This document shows, in pieces, positions 40,257-48,999 of a DNA stretch of 51,779 nucleotides (its first letter is position 1; each line of letters opens with the position of its first letter). The notes beneath the pieces are model-generated. The model ran no database searches. It was not told the origin of the DNA and saw only the letters and a program-made list of their open reading frames with translations. The position numbers were made by a program, and so were the translations under genes. The stretch covers positions 1 through 51,779 of the forward strand of contig SLGK01000265.1 in assembly GCA_007123775.1 (NCBI GenBank), written 5' to 3'. This DNA is from Anaerolineae bacterium. Its GTDB lineage: Bacteria; Chloroflexota; Anaerolineae; Promineifilales; Promineifilaceae.

Positions 40257-42989
40257 CTATTCTTCCCAGGGCGGTGGTTGATTGGCCCAGACGATATTGC
40301 TGACCTGCCACCAGCCGTCTTGGAGCGTCAAAGTATAGGTGACGTCCAGGGTATACGGACCGCGCTCGGCCAGCGGCGTGCGGTAATCGCCCGGATATTC
40401 CCCTTCGGCATACTCGTAAAGCACGTCCTGCCACGTCTCGCGTACCGTTACCACGGCCCTGTCAGCGGCCTGGAAGTCAAAGGAGCGGTAGTTGACATTC
40501 ACCAGTTGACGGCCTTCGTAGCGGCGCTGGGCTTCCAGAGCTTCAACGGCCGGCCGAATCTGCTGGCGGACGGCGTCGGTGGCCGTCACGCTGTCGGCCG
40601 ACAGATACCAGTAGGCGTTGTTGAGGGAGCGCTGGAAGTTGAAAACCCCCTGCTGCAATGGTGTATAGGCGGTAGCTTCGCTGACAAAGCTGGCCGTCCA
40701 TGCCGGCAGCGGCGGCGCGTCGCCATTGTCTAGCATCTCCCGCCACTTCTCGTCGGTTAAACGGTCATTGGCCGGCCAGGGGAATTCATAGTAGGAAAAG
40801 ACGCCCCCTTTCGCCAATTGCAAACTGACCGTGCCATCTTCGGCCACAACCGGCACCACCACGTAAATCTCGTTGATCCGGCCCACGCCCACTTCCAGGA
40901 CAATTGGACCATCCGGGAGACCGGTACGGCCGGGATCGGGGGCGGTAGCCACGTCGGCAATGACGGCCGCTTGCGGTTCTTCGTCCAAAACGGGCATGGC
41001 AAAGGGATCGTCCGCGTCGCTGTCGGCGGCGGCCATTGTCAAATGCTCCAGTTCGCCACCGTAATAGCTCAGCCGCTCATTCTCTCCTGATGTCAGCGGT
41101 TCGCCCCGCAACTGCTTTTCAGATATGGTTTGCAAAAAGAGAACCAGCTCTTCTAGCCGCAGCAGGCTATCTTCGTCCCGCTCCGATAGGAGTCCCCGGT
41201 CGCCCAGCCCTTCCCGCGTCATTGTAGTCAGGGCAGCCAGGCGGGCGTAAAAGTGGGGCACCGGTTCGACGTAGTTGATAGGCGGTATTGGGTCTGGCGG
41301 CATGGGGCCGCCGCCCATTTCGGCGTAAACCTGCTTGGCGTAGAGAATGGTGTCATGCTTCAGTTCGGCCCAACTGCCGAGGGCGGTGTTGATCTGCTTG
41401 TCCAGCCAGGCGGTGGACTGCATGAAGGCGGGATAGCTGCTGTCAGGCGGCTCTAGCAGCGGTCGGAAGCTGTAGAGCCAGGCGTTGTACAGCGTTTCCG
41501 TCCATTCGTCAGTGGTCAGGCTGCCAGTCCAGGCCCGCATTTTGGCCATCTGCTCCGGATAATTCTGGTAGGCCGTTTCGCTCAACTCGTCCAGGATGTC
41601 ATAGGCGCGGTCGGAGCCGAGGGCGGCCATCACGTCCAGGCCACTGGGCAGCATCCGCGGCTCTTGGGCTGTGCCTACGTTGCGATAGATTAGCTGGCGA
41701 AAGATGTAGGCGTCGGGTACAAAGCGCTGGCCCATGAAGCGCAGCCCTTTGGTCGTTTCTTCCACGTCGTCCGTTTCGGATATAACCAGGCCCAGGATGC
41801 GGGGCGGCGGCAGTTCGTCAGCTTGGTCAATGAAGGTATCCAGCAGGGCGTCGTCGGCCACGGCCGTTAACGGCGCGCCGACCCCATACACCTCATCCAC
41901 TACCTGGGCGTATTGCAGGACAGTCAGGTCATCGCTGCGGCCGACGAAAAAGACGGTGGGGTTGTACAGGTCGGCCCAGGCCAGCAGCGCCGGCTGGCCG
42001 TTGACCTCAGCCTGGCGCAGGGCGTAGACCAGCAGCAACGCCGAGCGGGTTTCGGCCCGGCCCACGTCAGGATCGTCGGTACGCAGGCGGAAGGTCATAC
42101 GGCCGTACCACATCATGCTCTTGAAGTAGGCGGTCAGATCGTCGCTCATGGTGTAGTGGCCGCGCGGGATGTATTGGGTGTAATCTTCGCCAAATTCGAG
42201 GCCGGGGAAGAGAGGGGAAGGATTGATTCCGGCGGCGTCTTCAACCAGGGCCAGTTCGGCCGTAGCCAGGTCGGCGGCGTAATCGGGTATGGGGAAATCA
42301 TCATCCAGCAGACGGCCAGCCACAGACACAAAGGCCACCGTGCGCCGGGCGGCATCTTCCCAGCCCGTGCCCCGCAGCGCCTGGTACTGGCTGTCCGTCT
42401 GGACCAGCATGGCCGCGTTCAGGTCACGCAGCAGAGGGATGAAATATTCCCGCTCGGCCGTGCGCAGCGTCTTGTTGAAGAGCAGGTGGTAGACGTGCAA
42501 GACCGAGTCGCTGGTGACGAAGAGCGGGGCGTTGGCGTAACGCGCCTGTTCGTAGACGGTGAAGAACTCCTTCTCCGTGCCGGGCGCGACCACCAGCCCG
42601 TCCTGCCCTAGCCGCTGCCGCTGTTCGGGGGAGAGCAGGTAGCTGATGCGAACATTGCTCAGGTCAGGGGCGATGGGTTCGTGGGTCAGACCGGGGCCAA
42701 TTTGCACGGCCGTTTCCCGAAAGGTGGCAAAACGAAGTTCGACCTCCGGCAGTTCAGCGACCGGGGGCATGGGGGTTACGGGTTGAATTTCGGTCGTGGC
42801 TGTGGGCATAACGGCCGTAGCGGGTTCGGTGGGTTCGCTAACGGCCGTTGTGGGTGATGGCGCCGACGGTGGGGTCGGCGAGGGCGTCGGCGACGGGGTC
42901 GCGAGCGTTTGCCGGCAGGCGGTTAGCAAAAGGAAGGAAGCGACAATGACGTAGGCAAACCAGAGCGGTCTGCGAAAGCGATTTTTCAT
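40257..42989 (-). CDS. DUF3160-family surface lipoprotein
   Basis: A 910-residue lipoprotein (L-L-L-T-A-C, Cys at about 25) with a Pro/Thr/Ser linker (about 30-75) and then the DUF3160 domain: N-A-P-L-F-V-T-S-D-S-V-L-H-V-Y-H-L-L-F (about 150-170) and other conserved blocks through about residue 770 (for example L-P-P-R-I-L-G-L-V-I, R-F-M-G-Q-R-F-V-P-D). The final ~90 residues (Y-R-S-F-D-F...D-G-W-W-Q-V-S-N-I-V-W) read like an NTF2/IMS-type domain. DUF3160 proteins have no assigned function known to me; they are large extracellular proteins in several phyla. It lies upstream of the CapA-like gene on the same strand, separated by a hairpin. Confidence 0.85.
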   Translation of the reverse strand: MKNRFRRPLWFAYVIVASFLLLTACRQTLATPSPTPSPTPPSAPSPTTAVSEPTEPATAVMPTATTEIQPVTPMPPVAELPEVELRFATFRETAVQIGPGLTHEPIAPDLSNVRISYLLSPEQRQRLGQDGLVVAPGTEKEFFTVYEQARYANAPLFVTSDSVLHVYHLLFNKTLRTAEREYFIPLLRDLNAAMLVQTDSQYQALRGTGWEDAARRTVAFVSVAGRLLDDDFPIPDYAADLATAELALVEDAAGINPSPLFPGLEFGEDYTQYIPRGHYTMSDDLTAYFKSMMWYGRMTFRLRTDDPDVGRAETRSALLLVYALRQAEVNGQPALLAWADLYNPTVFFVGRSDDLTVLQYAQVVDEVYGVGAPLTAVADDALLDTFIDQADELPPPRILGLVISETDDVEETTKGLRFMGQRFVPDAYIFRQLIYRNVGTAQEPRMLPSGLDVMAALGSDRAYDILDELSETAYQNYPEQMAKMRAWTGSLTTDEWTETLYNAWLYSFRPLLEPPDSSYPAFMQSTAWLDKQINTALGSWAELKHDTILYAKQVYAEMGGGPMPPDPIPPINYVEPVPHFYARLAALTTMTREGLGDRGLLSERDEDSLLRLEELVLFLQTISEKQLRGEPLTSGENERLSYYGGELEHLTMAAADSDADDPFAMPVLDEEPQAAVIADVATAPDPGRTGLPDGPIVLEVGVGRINEIYVVVPVVAEDGTVSLQLAKGGVFSYYEFPWPANDRLTDEKWREMLDNGDAPPLPAWTASFVSEATAYTPLQQGVFNFQRSLNNAYWYLSADSVTATDAVRQQIRPAVEALEAQRRYEGRQLVNVNYRSFDFQAADRAVVTVRETWQDVLYEYAEGEYPGDYRTPLAERGPYTLDVTYTLTLQDGWWQVSNIVWANQPPPWEE

Positions 42990-43012
42990 GGGACACCTCC
43001 ACTGTGTGTAAC

Positions 43013-43047
43013 TAGACCTGACAGTTCTGCGAGACCTGTCAGGTCTA
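43013..43047. repeat. GACCTG-type hairpin
   Basis: TAGACCTGACAG (43013-43024) and CTGTCAGGTCTA (43036-43047) pair perfectly over 12 bases with an 11-base loop that itself includes GCGAG. Wording matches the hairpin at 10623-10651. It lies upstream of the DUF3160 gene. An ACGGCCGT follows near 43075; the remaining 150 bases to 43196 show nothing else. Confidence 0.75.
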
Positions 43048-43195
43048 TGATGAAGCGATATGACTTGTTACGGAACGGCCGTGCTGCCCTCGGGGAACAG
43101 TATGCGTACTCATGGTTCACCGCACCGGCCCGGCATTTAACCGACAAAGACAGATTTCTTACAAGAGCAGCATACCAGCATTAGAGCGGGCTTGT

Positions 43196-43220
43196 CCTCT
43201 AACTTTAGTTATGTTTTGGG
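43196..43220 (+). repeat. Direct repeat, copy 1
   Basis: These 25 bases match 44366-44390 at 24 positions, in the same orientation. Copy 1 ends inside the last codons of the broken hydrolase and copy 2 ends 11 bases after the stop of the LAL regulator. Weaker similarity (GCATACCA...TTA) extends upstream of both. The pair brackets the hydrolase remnant and the FMN-binding gene. Confidence 0.8.
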
Positions 43221-43765
43221 AATCACTGTATCAAAAAAGGCGTTTATTGCCTGGCGAACCTGGTCCGGGCATTCGAGAAACGAGAAATGCCCACACGTTG
43301 GCAGAACAACCAGTCGCGCTGCGGGTATGGCCCGAGCGATACGGGTGGCACTTTCCAATGGGATAAAATCTAAATCGCCATGAAGAACCAGCGTCGGAAC
43401 GTTAAGCCCTGTGAGTTGGGGGAGCAAATCGTAAGCATCGGACAACCACGTCTGGTCATAGAGTCGTTGCTCGATGGCTCGTGCTTCAAGAATGTCTGCC
43501 GGCATAAAGTTCACTCTGAGACGCTGAACAAGGCTTTCCAGATGCTCTGGCTGTCGCAGCGTTGCCCGAAAATGATGACGATGGTAGGCAACATCCGTTT
43601 CCAGGCCAGGTCGGGGAGAAAATAGTCGTGGTTGAAATCGGGACCACCATGGAGGATGATAATCGGCCTTCCCTGGCCAATGTCACGATAGTACAGCCGG
43701 GCATTTTCGACCGGGACATAACCGGTGCGGGGCGTTAACCGCAGGCGAGGCAGATTAGCGGGCAT
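43209..43765 (-). pseudogene. Broken alpha/beta hydrolase (proline-iminopeptidase-like)
   Basis: The N-terminal part (from ATG 43763-43765) encodes L-Y-Y-R-D-I-G-Q-G-R-P-I-I-I-L-H-G-G-P-D-F-N-H-D-Y-F, a classic hydrolase start with the oxyanion H-G-G-P. It degenerates into G-Q-R-C-D-S-Q-S (for a D-Q-R-G-x-G-x-S block) and stops at 43511. The C-terminal part, in another frame, encodes L-N-V-P-T-L-V-L-H-G-D-L-D-F-I-P and L-P-T-C-G-H-F-S-F-L-E-C-P, with the catalytic acid and histidine regions. The nucleophile-elbow (G-x-S-x-G) and lid region, about 100 residues or more, is missing. So there is both a deletion and a frame break; no active enzyme can be made. Confidence 0.85.
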
Positions 43766-43904
43766 ACCAGAAAGGGAATGTAATCATGAATTGCTCCTGA
43801 GACAGCAGGTTACTTTTGACTATAGTGTGGATTATAGCAGATGGCCGCTTGAACGGCTTATTGCCGATAACAGTAACGGCCGTTTCCTCGTTCCGGTCCG
43901 AGAG

Positions 43905-44291
43905 TCACTCCGAATCAATATCAATCGTTTCGCCGTAGCCCCACCTTTGTCCCCGCCGGATGTTTAACTGCGTGGGAATGACAACCACCAGCCGTCCCCA
44001 TTGCGCCTCGACTTTTTGCAGCAGACCCAAATCTAGCGGCGTGTCGGCATCGTTCAGAACACCAGCCCGGCCCCGTAGCTGCCAGGCTGCGGCAGAAACC
44101 ATGACATCAGTATGATTTTCCAGATTAAGCAAATGATCGGAAGTGGCCGGCAGCAGCAGATACAACCGCATTTCGACGGCTTCACAAGGCAGCAGGCTGG
44201 CCTGAAGCCCCGCCGGACCATAGGTGGAAAAGGTAGCCGTCTGAACAGTTGCGAGCGTTTCTATCACACGTTGACGCAAATGATCTAACAT
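43905..44291 (-). CDS. FMN-binding split-barrel (pyridoxamine-oxidase-like) protein
   Basis: A 128-residue protein with the PNPOx-like split-barrel layout: T-A-T-F-S-T-Y-G-P-A-G-L-Q-A-S-L-L-P-C (strand pair), M-R-L-Y-L-L-L-P-A-T-S-D-H-L-L-N-L-E-N-H-T-D-V-M-V-S (nucleotide-binding strand and helix), then W-Q-L-R-G-R-A-G-V-L. Such proteins bind FMN, F420 or haem; the ligand cannot be told. It follows the LAL regulator on the same strand (110 bases away) and precedes the broken hydrolase. Confidence 0.75.
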   Translation of the reverse strand: MLDHLRQRVIETLATVQTATFSTYGPAGLQASLLPCEAVEMRLYLLLPATSDHLLNLENHTDVMVSAAAWQLRGRAGVLNDADTPLDLGLLQKVEAQWGRLVVVIPTQLNIRRGQRWGYGETIDIDSE

Positions 44292-44365
44292 ATTGCACCT
44301 GCCAGTAGAGAAGCATCGTGATCAACCATTATGCGCCTAGCATACCATTAAACTGATCGACCTGG

Positions 44366-44390
44366 CCTCTAACTTTGGTTATGTTTTGGG
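44366..44390 (+). repeat. Direct repeat, copy 2
   Basis: Second copy of the 25-base repeat at 43196-43220 (24 of 25 identical), starting 74 bases upstream (on the plus strand) of nothing coding and ending 11 bases from the LAL regulator's stop codon at 44402. It lies between the FMN-binding gene start and the regulator end. Confidence 0.8.
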
Positions 44391-44401
44391 GAGAAATTTT
44401 G

Positions 44402-45883
44402 TCAAGGCAGCAAACCCAACTGGCGGGCGCGGGCTACTGCTTCGGTGCGGTTGTGGGCATCCAGCTTGCTGAGGATGTGATTCAGATGGCCTTTAACCGT
44501 GCCCTGGCTGATCACCAGCCGGTCGGCAATCGCCTGGTTAGAAGCGCCGGTGGCCACCAGGCGCAATATTTCCAATTCGCGGACGGTGAGGGGATCAAGT
44601 AGGCCGTTAAGCGGCAAAACCAGATGACTGTTTGACAAACGGTGGCTAACGGCCGTACTCAGCAAACGCGTTACCATCTCATCATCCTGAACTGCCAGAG
44701 CATGATGTAGGGCCTGTTCGATATGGTTGTGGTCGGCAAACCAGCGGCTGGCTCGCCGGTGCAGATCAGGTACCAGGTCGGGATTGGTTTCTTCCAAACG
44801 GGAGCGAAGTGCTTCGGCCAAGAGGGCATGGTAACGAAACCAATGCCCGTGATCATCCAGAGGCAGCAAAAAGAGGTTGTGGATCACCAGGTAATCCAGG
44901 ATCGCCTGAGCGTAACCGCCGGTCGTCCTGATGTTAGGGCGCAGCACAGCTTCACACAGGGGGGCGGTCAAGCGGTCAAGCAAGGCGGTGTGTAGCAAAA
45001 ATTGCTGCACGGCTTCAGACTGGCGCTGCCACACCTCTTCCATCAGGTAAGCAAAAATGTGCCGGTTTGTGCCGCTAAAGGATTGGATAAATTGAGCGGC
45101 TGCGTGCGGGTCCAGGTCGCGCAGCGAGTGGGCAGCCAATTGCAACCCGGTTACCCATCCCTCAGTACGCTGGGCCAGTAAATCGGCGGTCACTGACGGT
45201 AAAGACTGGGTCACAGTCAGTTCCAGAAATCGGGCGATTTCAACGGCCGTAAAACGCAAAGCCGCCGCCCGAATCTCGTTTAGTTCACCCTGCACCCGCC
45301 GCCGGGCCAGAGCCAGAGGGGGATCGCTGCGGCCGGCGATGAGCAGGTGGAATTGGAGCGGCGCATGGTCCAGCAAGAAAGCCAGCGCCATATGAACGGC
45401 CGGATTACTAATTAGATGGTAGTCATCTAAAACCAACCCTATCCCGCCCGGCAATTGGCCCAGATCATTGATGAGCAGCGTCAGGATTTCCTCAGCAGAT
45501 GGTAATGAAGAAGCTTGCAATTCGGACAAAGCGGTCTGGCCAACAATCGGATTTGCATTCTGCAAGGCCGCTATCAGATAGGTCAGGAAACGGCTCAGGT
45601 CATTATCCCGTTCATCCAGCGACAGCCAGGCAAAGTCGAACTTAGGAATTATGAGGGATGAATTATGAACCTCCCTTTCACCCTTCATAATTCTTAATTC
45701 ATAATTCCCAATCCAGTCGACTAGCAGCATCGTTTTGCCAAAGCCAGCCGGGGCCGACAGCAACGTCAACTTGCACCCCAGACCGCTGTTTAGCTGCTTG
45801 ATGAGGCGAGGACGGGCAACAAAGTCTGGGTGAAGCTGAGGCCGATACAGCTTGGTGAATAACAGATGCTCACTCACAACCAC
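44402..45883 (-). CDS. Shortened LAL (MalT-type) transcriptional regulator
   Basis: A 493-residue protein. The N-terminal ATPase has the MalT opening T-K-L-Y-R-P-Q, the Walker [10 protein letters not shown] (about 44-52), the segment [12 protein letters not shown], and the Walker B-like L-V-L-D-D-Y-H. The C-terminal 65 residues are a LuxR helix-turn-helix ([15 protein letters not shown]...G-T-V-K-G-H-L). Typical LAL proteins are about 900 residues; the central TPR sensor domain is almost wholly missing here, the ATPase region joining the DNA-binding domain at about residue 430. A hairpin repeat inserted in frame adds about 21 residues after D-W-I-G near residue 59. It may be altered in function or decaying. 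Confidence 0.88.
   Translation of the reverse strand: MVVSEHLLFTKLYRPQLHPDFVARPRLIKQLNSGLGCKLTLLSAPAGFGKTMLLVDWIGNYELRIMKGEREVHNSSLIIPKFDFAWLSLDERDNDLSRFLTYLIAALQNANPIVGQTALSELQASSLPSAEEILTLLINDLGQLPGGIGLVLDDYHLISNPAVHMALAFLLDHAPLQFHLLIAGRSDPPLALARRRVQGELNEIRAAALRFTAVEIARFLELTVTQSLPSVTADLLAQRTEGWVTGLQLAAHSLRDLDPHAAAQFIQSFSGTNRHIFAYLMEEVWQRQSEAVQQFLLHTALLDRLTAPLCEAVLRPNIRTTGGYAQAILDYLVIHNLFLLPLDDHGHWFRYHALLAEALRSRLEETNPDLVPDLHRRASRWFADHNHIEQALHHALAVQDDEMVTRLLSTAVSHRLSNSHLVLPLNGLLDPLTVRELEILRLVATGASNQAIADRLVISQGTVKGHLNHILSKLDAHNRTEAVARARQLGLLP
45645..45708. repeat. AATTATGA-type hairpin inserted inside a gene
   Basis: Arms 45645-45669 and 45684-45708 match as inverted repeats at 20 of 25 positions. 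The element lies within the LAL regulator between its Walker A and the conserved A-W-L-S-L-D-E block, and is read in frame as N-Y-E-L-R-I-M...N-S-S-L-I-I-P. Homologues normally have only about ten residues at this place, so this is an insertion. The wording is that of a mobile palindromic repeat otherwise found between genes. Confidence 0.8.
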
Positions 45884-46096
45884 CTCTACGAAGTGTGATG
45901 GACATGTTAGCCTTTAACCGCTGCTTCCGTTTATTGAGCAGGCCGTGGGTACACTAATTTCGGATTCAAGGGCAGCTATTCTCTCAGCCATGTCCGCGGC
46001 AGCCGCCAAAAAGTGTAGAACGGCCGTTGTTGTCCAAAGCATACAGCAGATTTTATCACAGAACATCAGACAGCCGGGCAGATCAGTAGCTAATCT

Positions 46097-46181
46097 ATTG
46101 ACCAGTTGTTTACCTGGTCAATCGGCCAGGATAAAAACCGGCTATCCGGCTGATGTACCTTTTTCGCCAATGCGCTATACT
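46097..46181 (+). promoter_or_regulatory. Operator-like repeat and -10 of the PLDc_N-ABC operon
   Basis: ATTGACCAG (46097-46105) and CTGGTCAAT (46114-46122) pair perfectly around eight bases, a spacing that suits a dimeric regulator such as a GntR-type protein. A -10-like TATACT lies at 46176-46181, 37 bases before the first ATG. The rest of the 334-base divergent gap (45884-46217) holds an ACGGCCGT near 46020 and nothing else I can name. Confidence 0.5.
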
Positions 46182-46217
46182 TCGCTGAGAATCAACTGCA
46201 AGCCGACGAGGACAACA

Positions 46218-46424
46218 ATGGAAATTTTCGAAGAAATCCGCCCCTTTGTTCCTTTTCTAATTCCCATCCTGCTCATCCAGTTCGGCCTGATGATTGTGGC
46301 TTTATACGATCTCATCCAGCGAGAGCGAACCCGCGGTCCCAAATGGCTGTGGGTCCTGATTATCGTGCTGGTCAACCTGATTGGCCCCATTATCTACTTT
46401 GTACTGGGGCGCGAGGACGTCTGA
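46218..46424 (+). CDS. Small PLDc_N-domain membrane protein (YxlE-like)
   Basis: A 68-residue protein with two membrane helices (about 12-33 and 42-62) and the PLDc_N signature: Q-R-E-R-T-R-G-P-K-W-L-W-V-L-I-I-V-L-V-N-L-I-G-P-I-I-Y-F-V-L-G-R. The ATG at 46218 has GAGGA upstream. The same arrangement of PLDc_N protein, ABC ATPase and ABC permease is known from yxlEFG of Bacillus, where the small proteins restrain sigma-Y. Here the following ATPase starts one base after this stop, so the three are one operon. Confidence 0.85.
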   Translation: MEIFEEIRPFVPFLIPILLIQFGLMIVALYDLIQRERTRGPKWLWVLIIVLVNLIGPIIYFVLGREDV

Positions 46425-46425
46425 C

Positions 46426-47370
46426 GTGGGCATAACCAACGCCAAGGCTGCCATTCGCTGCCACAACCTTTCCCGCCGCTACGGCCAGGTGGAAGCCCTC
46501 AAGCCGCTCGACTTAACGGTGGTCCCCGGTTCGATTTTCGGTTTTCTGGGACGCAACGGCGCGGGCAAAACGACCACCATGCGCCTCCTGGCCGGACTGG
46601 CTCGGCCCACGTCGGGCACGGCCTGGATTGGCGACACGGAAATGACGGCGGGCAATGGGGCTGCCCGCGCCCAGTTTGGCTATCTGCCACAGGAACCCGC
46701 GTTTTACAACTGGATGACGCCACGGGATTATCTTGATTATGTGGCCGCCATGTTTTTGATGACGGCCGAGAGACGGCGGCAGCGCGTTGAGGAAATGCTG
46801 GACCTGGTTGGCCTGCAGGAAGCAGATCGGCGCACCATTGGCGGTTTTTCTGGGGGCATGAAGCAGCGGCTTGGCATTGCCCAGGCGCTCATTCATGAAC
46901 CGCCGGTGTTGCTGCTGGATGAGCCGACCAGCGCCCTGGACCCGGCCGGACGCTACGAAATTCTGCGCCTGATTGAAGGGCTGCGCGGCCGGGTAACGGT
47001 CTTCTTTTCCAGCCACATTTTGGGTGACGTGGAGCGGGTGTGCGATACGATTGGCATTATCCACGAAGGCCAGCTCGTTACGGTGGCGACGCGAGATGAG
47101 CTACTGGCTCAATATGCCACTAACCTTCTGCTGCTGGAGGCGGCACGGGACTGCCTGCCGTTCAGTGAGACTTTTACGGCCGACTTAACCGCACAGCCCT
47201 GGGTGGCGGGCCTGACCCTGGAAGATAACCAGGTGCGCCTGATGGTCCATGATACGGCCGTGGCCCGCCAGGCTATTCTGCCCCTGGTAGTGAAGCACGA
47301 AGTTATTCTGACTCGCTATGAGTGGGTACGGCCGTCATTGGAAGAGATTTTTCTCAATATAAGCGCATAG
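46426..47370 (+). CDS. ABC transporter ATP-binding protein
   Basis: A 314-residue ABC ATPase. Walker A is G-R-N-G-A-G-K-T-T, the Q-loop L-P-Q-E-P, the signature F-S-G-G-M-K-Q-R, Walker B V-L-L-L-D-E-P-T-S-A-L-D-P and the switch S-S-H. This is the layout of the ABC-2 exporter ATPases (YxlF/CcmA type). The C-terminal 80 residues are an extra domain common in that group. Start is GTG at 46426, one base after the upstream stop, with GAGGA nearby; earlier in-frame codons overlap the previous gene. It is followed three bases later by the permease fusion. Confidence 0.92.
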   Translation: MGITNAKAAIRCHNLSRRYGQVEALKPLDLTVVPGSIFGFLGRNGAGKTTTMRLLAGLARPTSGTAWIGDTEMTAGNGAARAQFGYLPQEPAFYNWMTPRDYLDYVAAMFLMTAERRRQRVEEMLDLVGLQEADRRTIGGFSGGMKQRLGIAQALIHEPPVLLLDEPTSALDPAGRYEILRLIEGLRGRVTVFFSSHILGDVERVCDTIGIIHEGQLVTVATRDELLAQYATNLLLLEAARDCLPFSETFTADLTAQPWVAGLTLEDNQVRLMVHDTAVARQAILPLVVKHEVILTRYEWVRPSLEEIFLNISA

Positions 47371-47373
47371 CCC

Positions 47374-48930
47374 ATGTATATTCTAGCCACTAATCTCGCC
47401 GTCCTCTTGATGATTTTGACACCGGTAGCGCTGGCAATCGGCTTGCGCCGCCATTTCCAGGTCCATTGGTGGCTCTTTTTGGTGGGTGCGGCCACCTTTG
47501 TTGGCTCACAGCTTTACCACCTGCCCCTGAACAACTGGTTGGCCGACCTAAACTGGATTGGCCCTCTGGGACCAGATGCACCCCATCTGCTGCGCACGGC
47601 CGTCGTTCTTGGTTTGTCGGCTGGGATTTGTGAATCGGTGGCGCGGGCGCTGGGCTACGGGCTGCTGTTCCACTTTGGCCAGGCACAAAAGCGGGTAGAC
47701 GGGCTGATGATCGGTCTGGGACACGGCGGCATCGAGGCCATGCTGCTGGGTGGTGTGCTAACAGCGGCCACCGTTAGTTCCCTATGGGTCATGCGCGGTG
47801 TTGACCTGACGACGCTCGACCTGCTGCCTGAACAGCTAACGGCCGTGCAGCAGCAGATGACTTTTTTTGATGGCTCGCCCCTGGTTGTCTTTTGGGCATT
47901 TGGCGAACGTCTGATTGCCCTAACCCTGCACATTTTCTTGTCACTACTGGTCTGGCGGGCGTTTGCCGAACGGCAGCCGCTCTATTTTGTAGCGGCGCTG
48001 GTCTATCACAGCTTTTTTGACGCCACGGCCGTTTACGCCGCCCAATTTCTGGAAGTCTGGCAGGTAGAGCTACTATTTGTGCTGCTGCTTATGCCAGCTG
48101 TTTATTTACTCTGGCGCTGGTGGCCGGAACGACCGTGGCGTCTGCTGCAACCACTCCGCACCGAGCTGATCCTTTTTGGCCTGGCCTTACGCAAAGAGCT
48201 TCAGCAGCAGTGGCGAACCAAACGACTCATTGTTGTTCTGGCTGTTTTTCTCCTTTTTGGGCTGGCTTCCCCCCTGATTGCCTATTTTACCCCCCAGCTT
48301 CTCAGCAGCATTGAAGAAGCGGCTCTGTTTGCCGATTTAATTCCCGAACCAAGCAACCGGGATGCCGTGGCCCAATATGTGGGCAATATTACCCAATTCG
48401 GCTTTATCCTGGCGGTGCTGCTGGGCATGGGAGCCGTGGCCGGTGAAAAAGAACGCGGCCTGACGCCCATGATTTTGAGCAAGCCCATGCCTCGCTGGGC
48501 TTTTCTAATGAGCAAGTTCGCCGCCCAAACGCTGGTCTATCTGCTGGCGTTTACCCTGTCGGGGCTGGCTGCCTATTACTACACCTATCTGCTGTTTGAC
48601 CCGCTGGCCTTTGGCCCTTTCATGCTGGGGAATTATTTGCTGATGACCTGGCTGTTGACCTTTGCTGCCGTGACGCTGTTGGGCAGCACCATTGCCTCCA
48701 CTACCGGGGCAGCAGCCGGGATTGCCCTGGGTGGAGCCGTCCTGATCTGGCTGGGCGGCAGCCTGCCCGATTATGGATCGCTGTTTCCGGCTGCCCTGGT
48801 TGGTTGGGCGTCCCAGTTGGGCCTCGAAACGGCCGTCACCCCTAATGCCGGCGCTGCCACCTTCAGCATTGTACTCATTCTCTTGTGCCTGATCGCCGCT
48901 GTGGCTGTTTTTGAGGTGGCAGAACTATAA
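47374..48930 (+). CDS. Fusion of YhfC-like intramembrane protease and ABC-2 permease
   Basis: A 518-residue membrane protein in one continuous frame. The N-terminal ~245 residues have about seven helices and look like the YhfC family of putative glutamic-type intramembrane proteases: C-E-S-V-A-R (E87, R91), G-H-G-G-I-E (117-121), E-R (178-179) and Y-H-S-F-F-D (H212). After a basic linker (about 255-285) the remaining part is an ABC-2 type permease (six helices, V-A-G-E-K-E-R-G-L-T-P-M-I-L-S-K-P-M-P-R near 370, the typical ABC-2 loop). It is cotranscribed with its ATPase. A protease-like module in the permease chain could process or gate a peptide substrate (inference). Confidence 0.8.
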   Translation: MYILATNLAVLLMILTPVALAIGLRRHFQVHWWLFLVGAATFVGSQLYHLPLNNWLADLNWIGPLGPDAPHLLRTAVVLGLSAGICESVARALGYGLLFHFGQAQKRVDGLMIGLGHGGIEAMLLGGVLTAATVSSLWVMRGVDLTTLDLLPEQLTAVQQQMTFFDGSPLVVFWAFGERLIALTLHIFLSLLVWRAFAERQPLYFVAALVYHSFFDATAVYAAQFLEVWQVELLFVLLLMPAVYLLWRWWPERPWRLLQPLRTELILFGLALRKELQQQWRTKRLIVVLAVFLLFGLASPLIAYFTPQLLSSIEEAALFADLIPEPSNRDAVAQYVGNITQFGFILAVLLGMGAVAGEKERGLTPMILSKPMPRWAFLMSKFAAQTLVYLLAFTLSGLAAYYYTYLLFDPLAFGPFMLGNYLLMTWLLTFAAVTLLGSTIASTTGAAAGIALGGAVLIWLGGSLPDYGSLFPAALVGWASQLGLETAVTPNAGAATFSIVLILLCLIAAVAVFEVAEL

Positions 48931-48999
48931 CTGTCTTTTTCTGCTGCCCAAACTGACTACAGTCTGGGGCAACCTGACCAGCACGAAACAGTATCGATA

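Noticed and set aside
38501..42989. Capsule (poly-gamma-glutamate) biosynthesis cluster
   Set aside because: CapA alone is present, without CapB, CapC or other synthesis genes; the neighbours are DUF3160 and a serpin.
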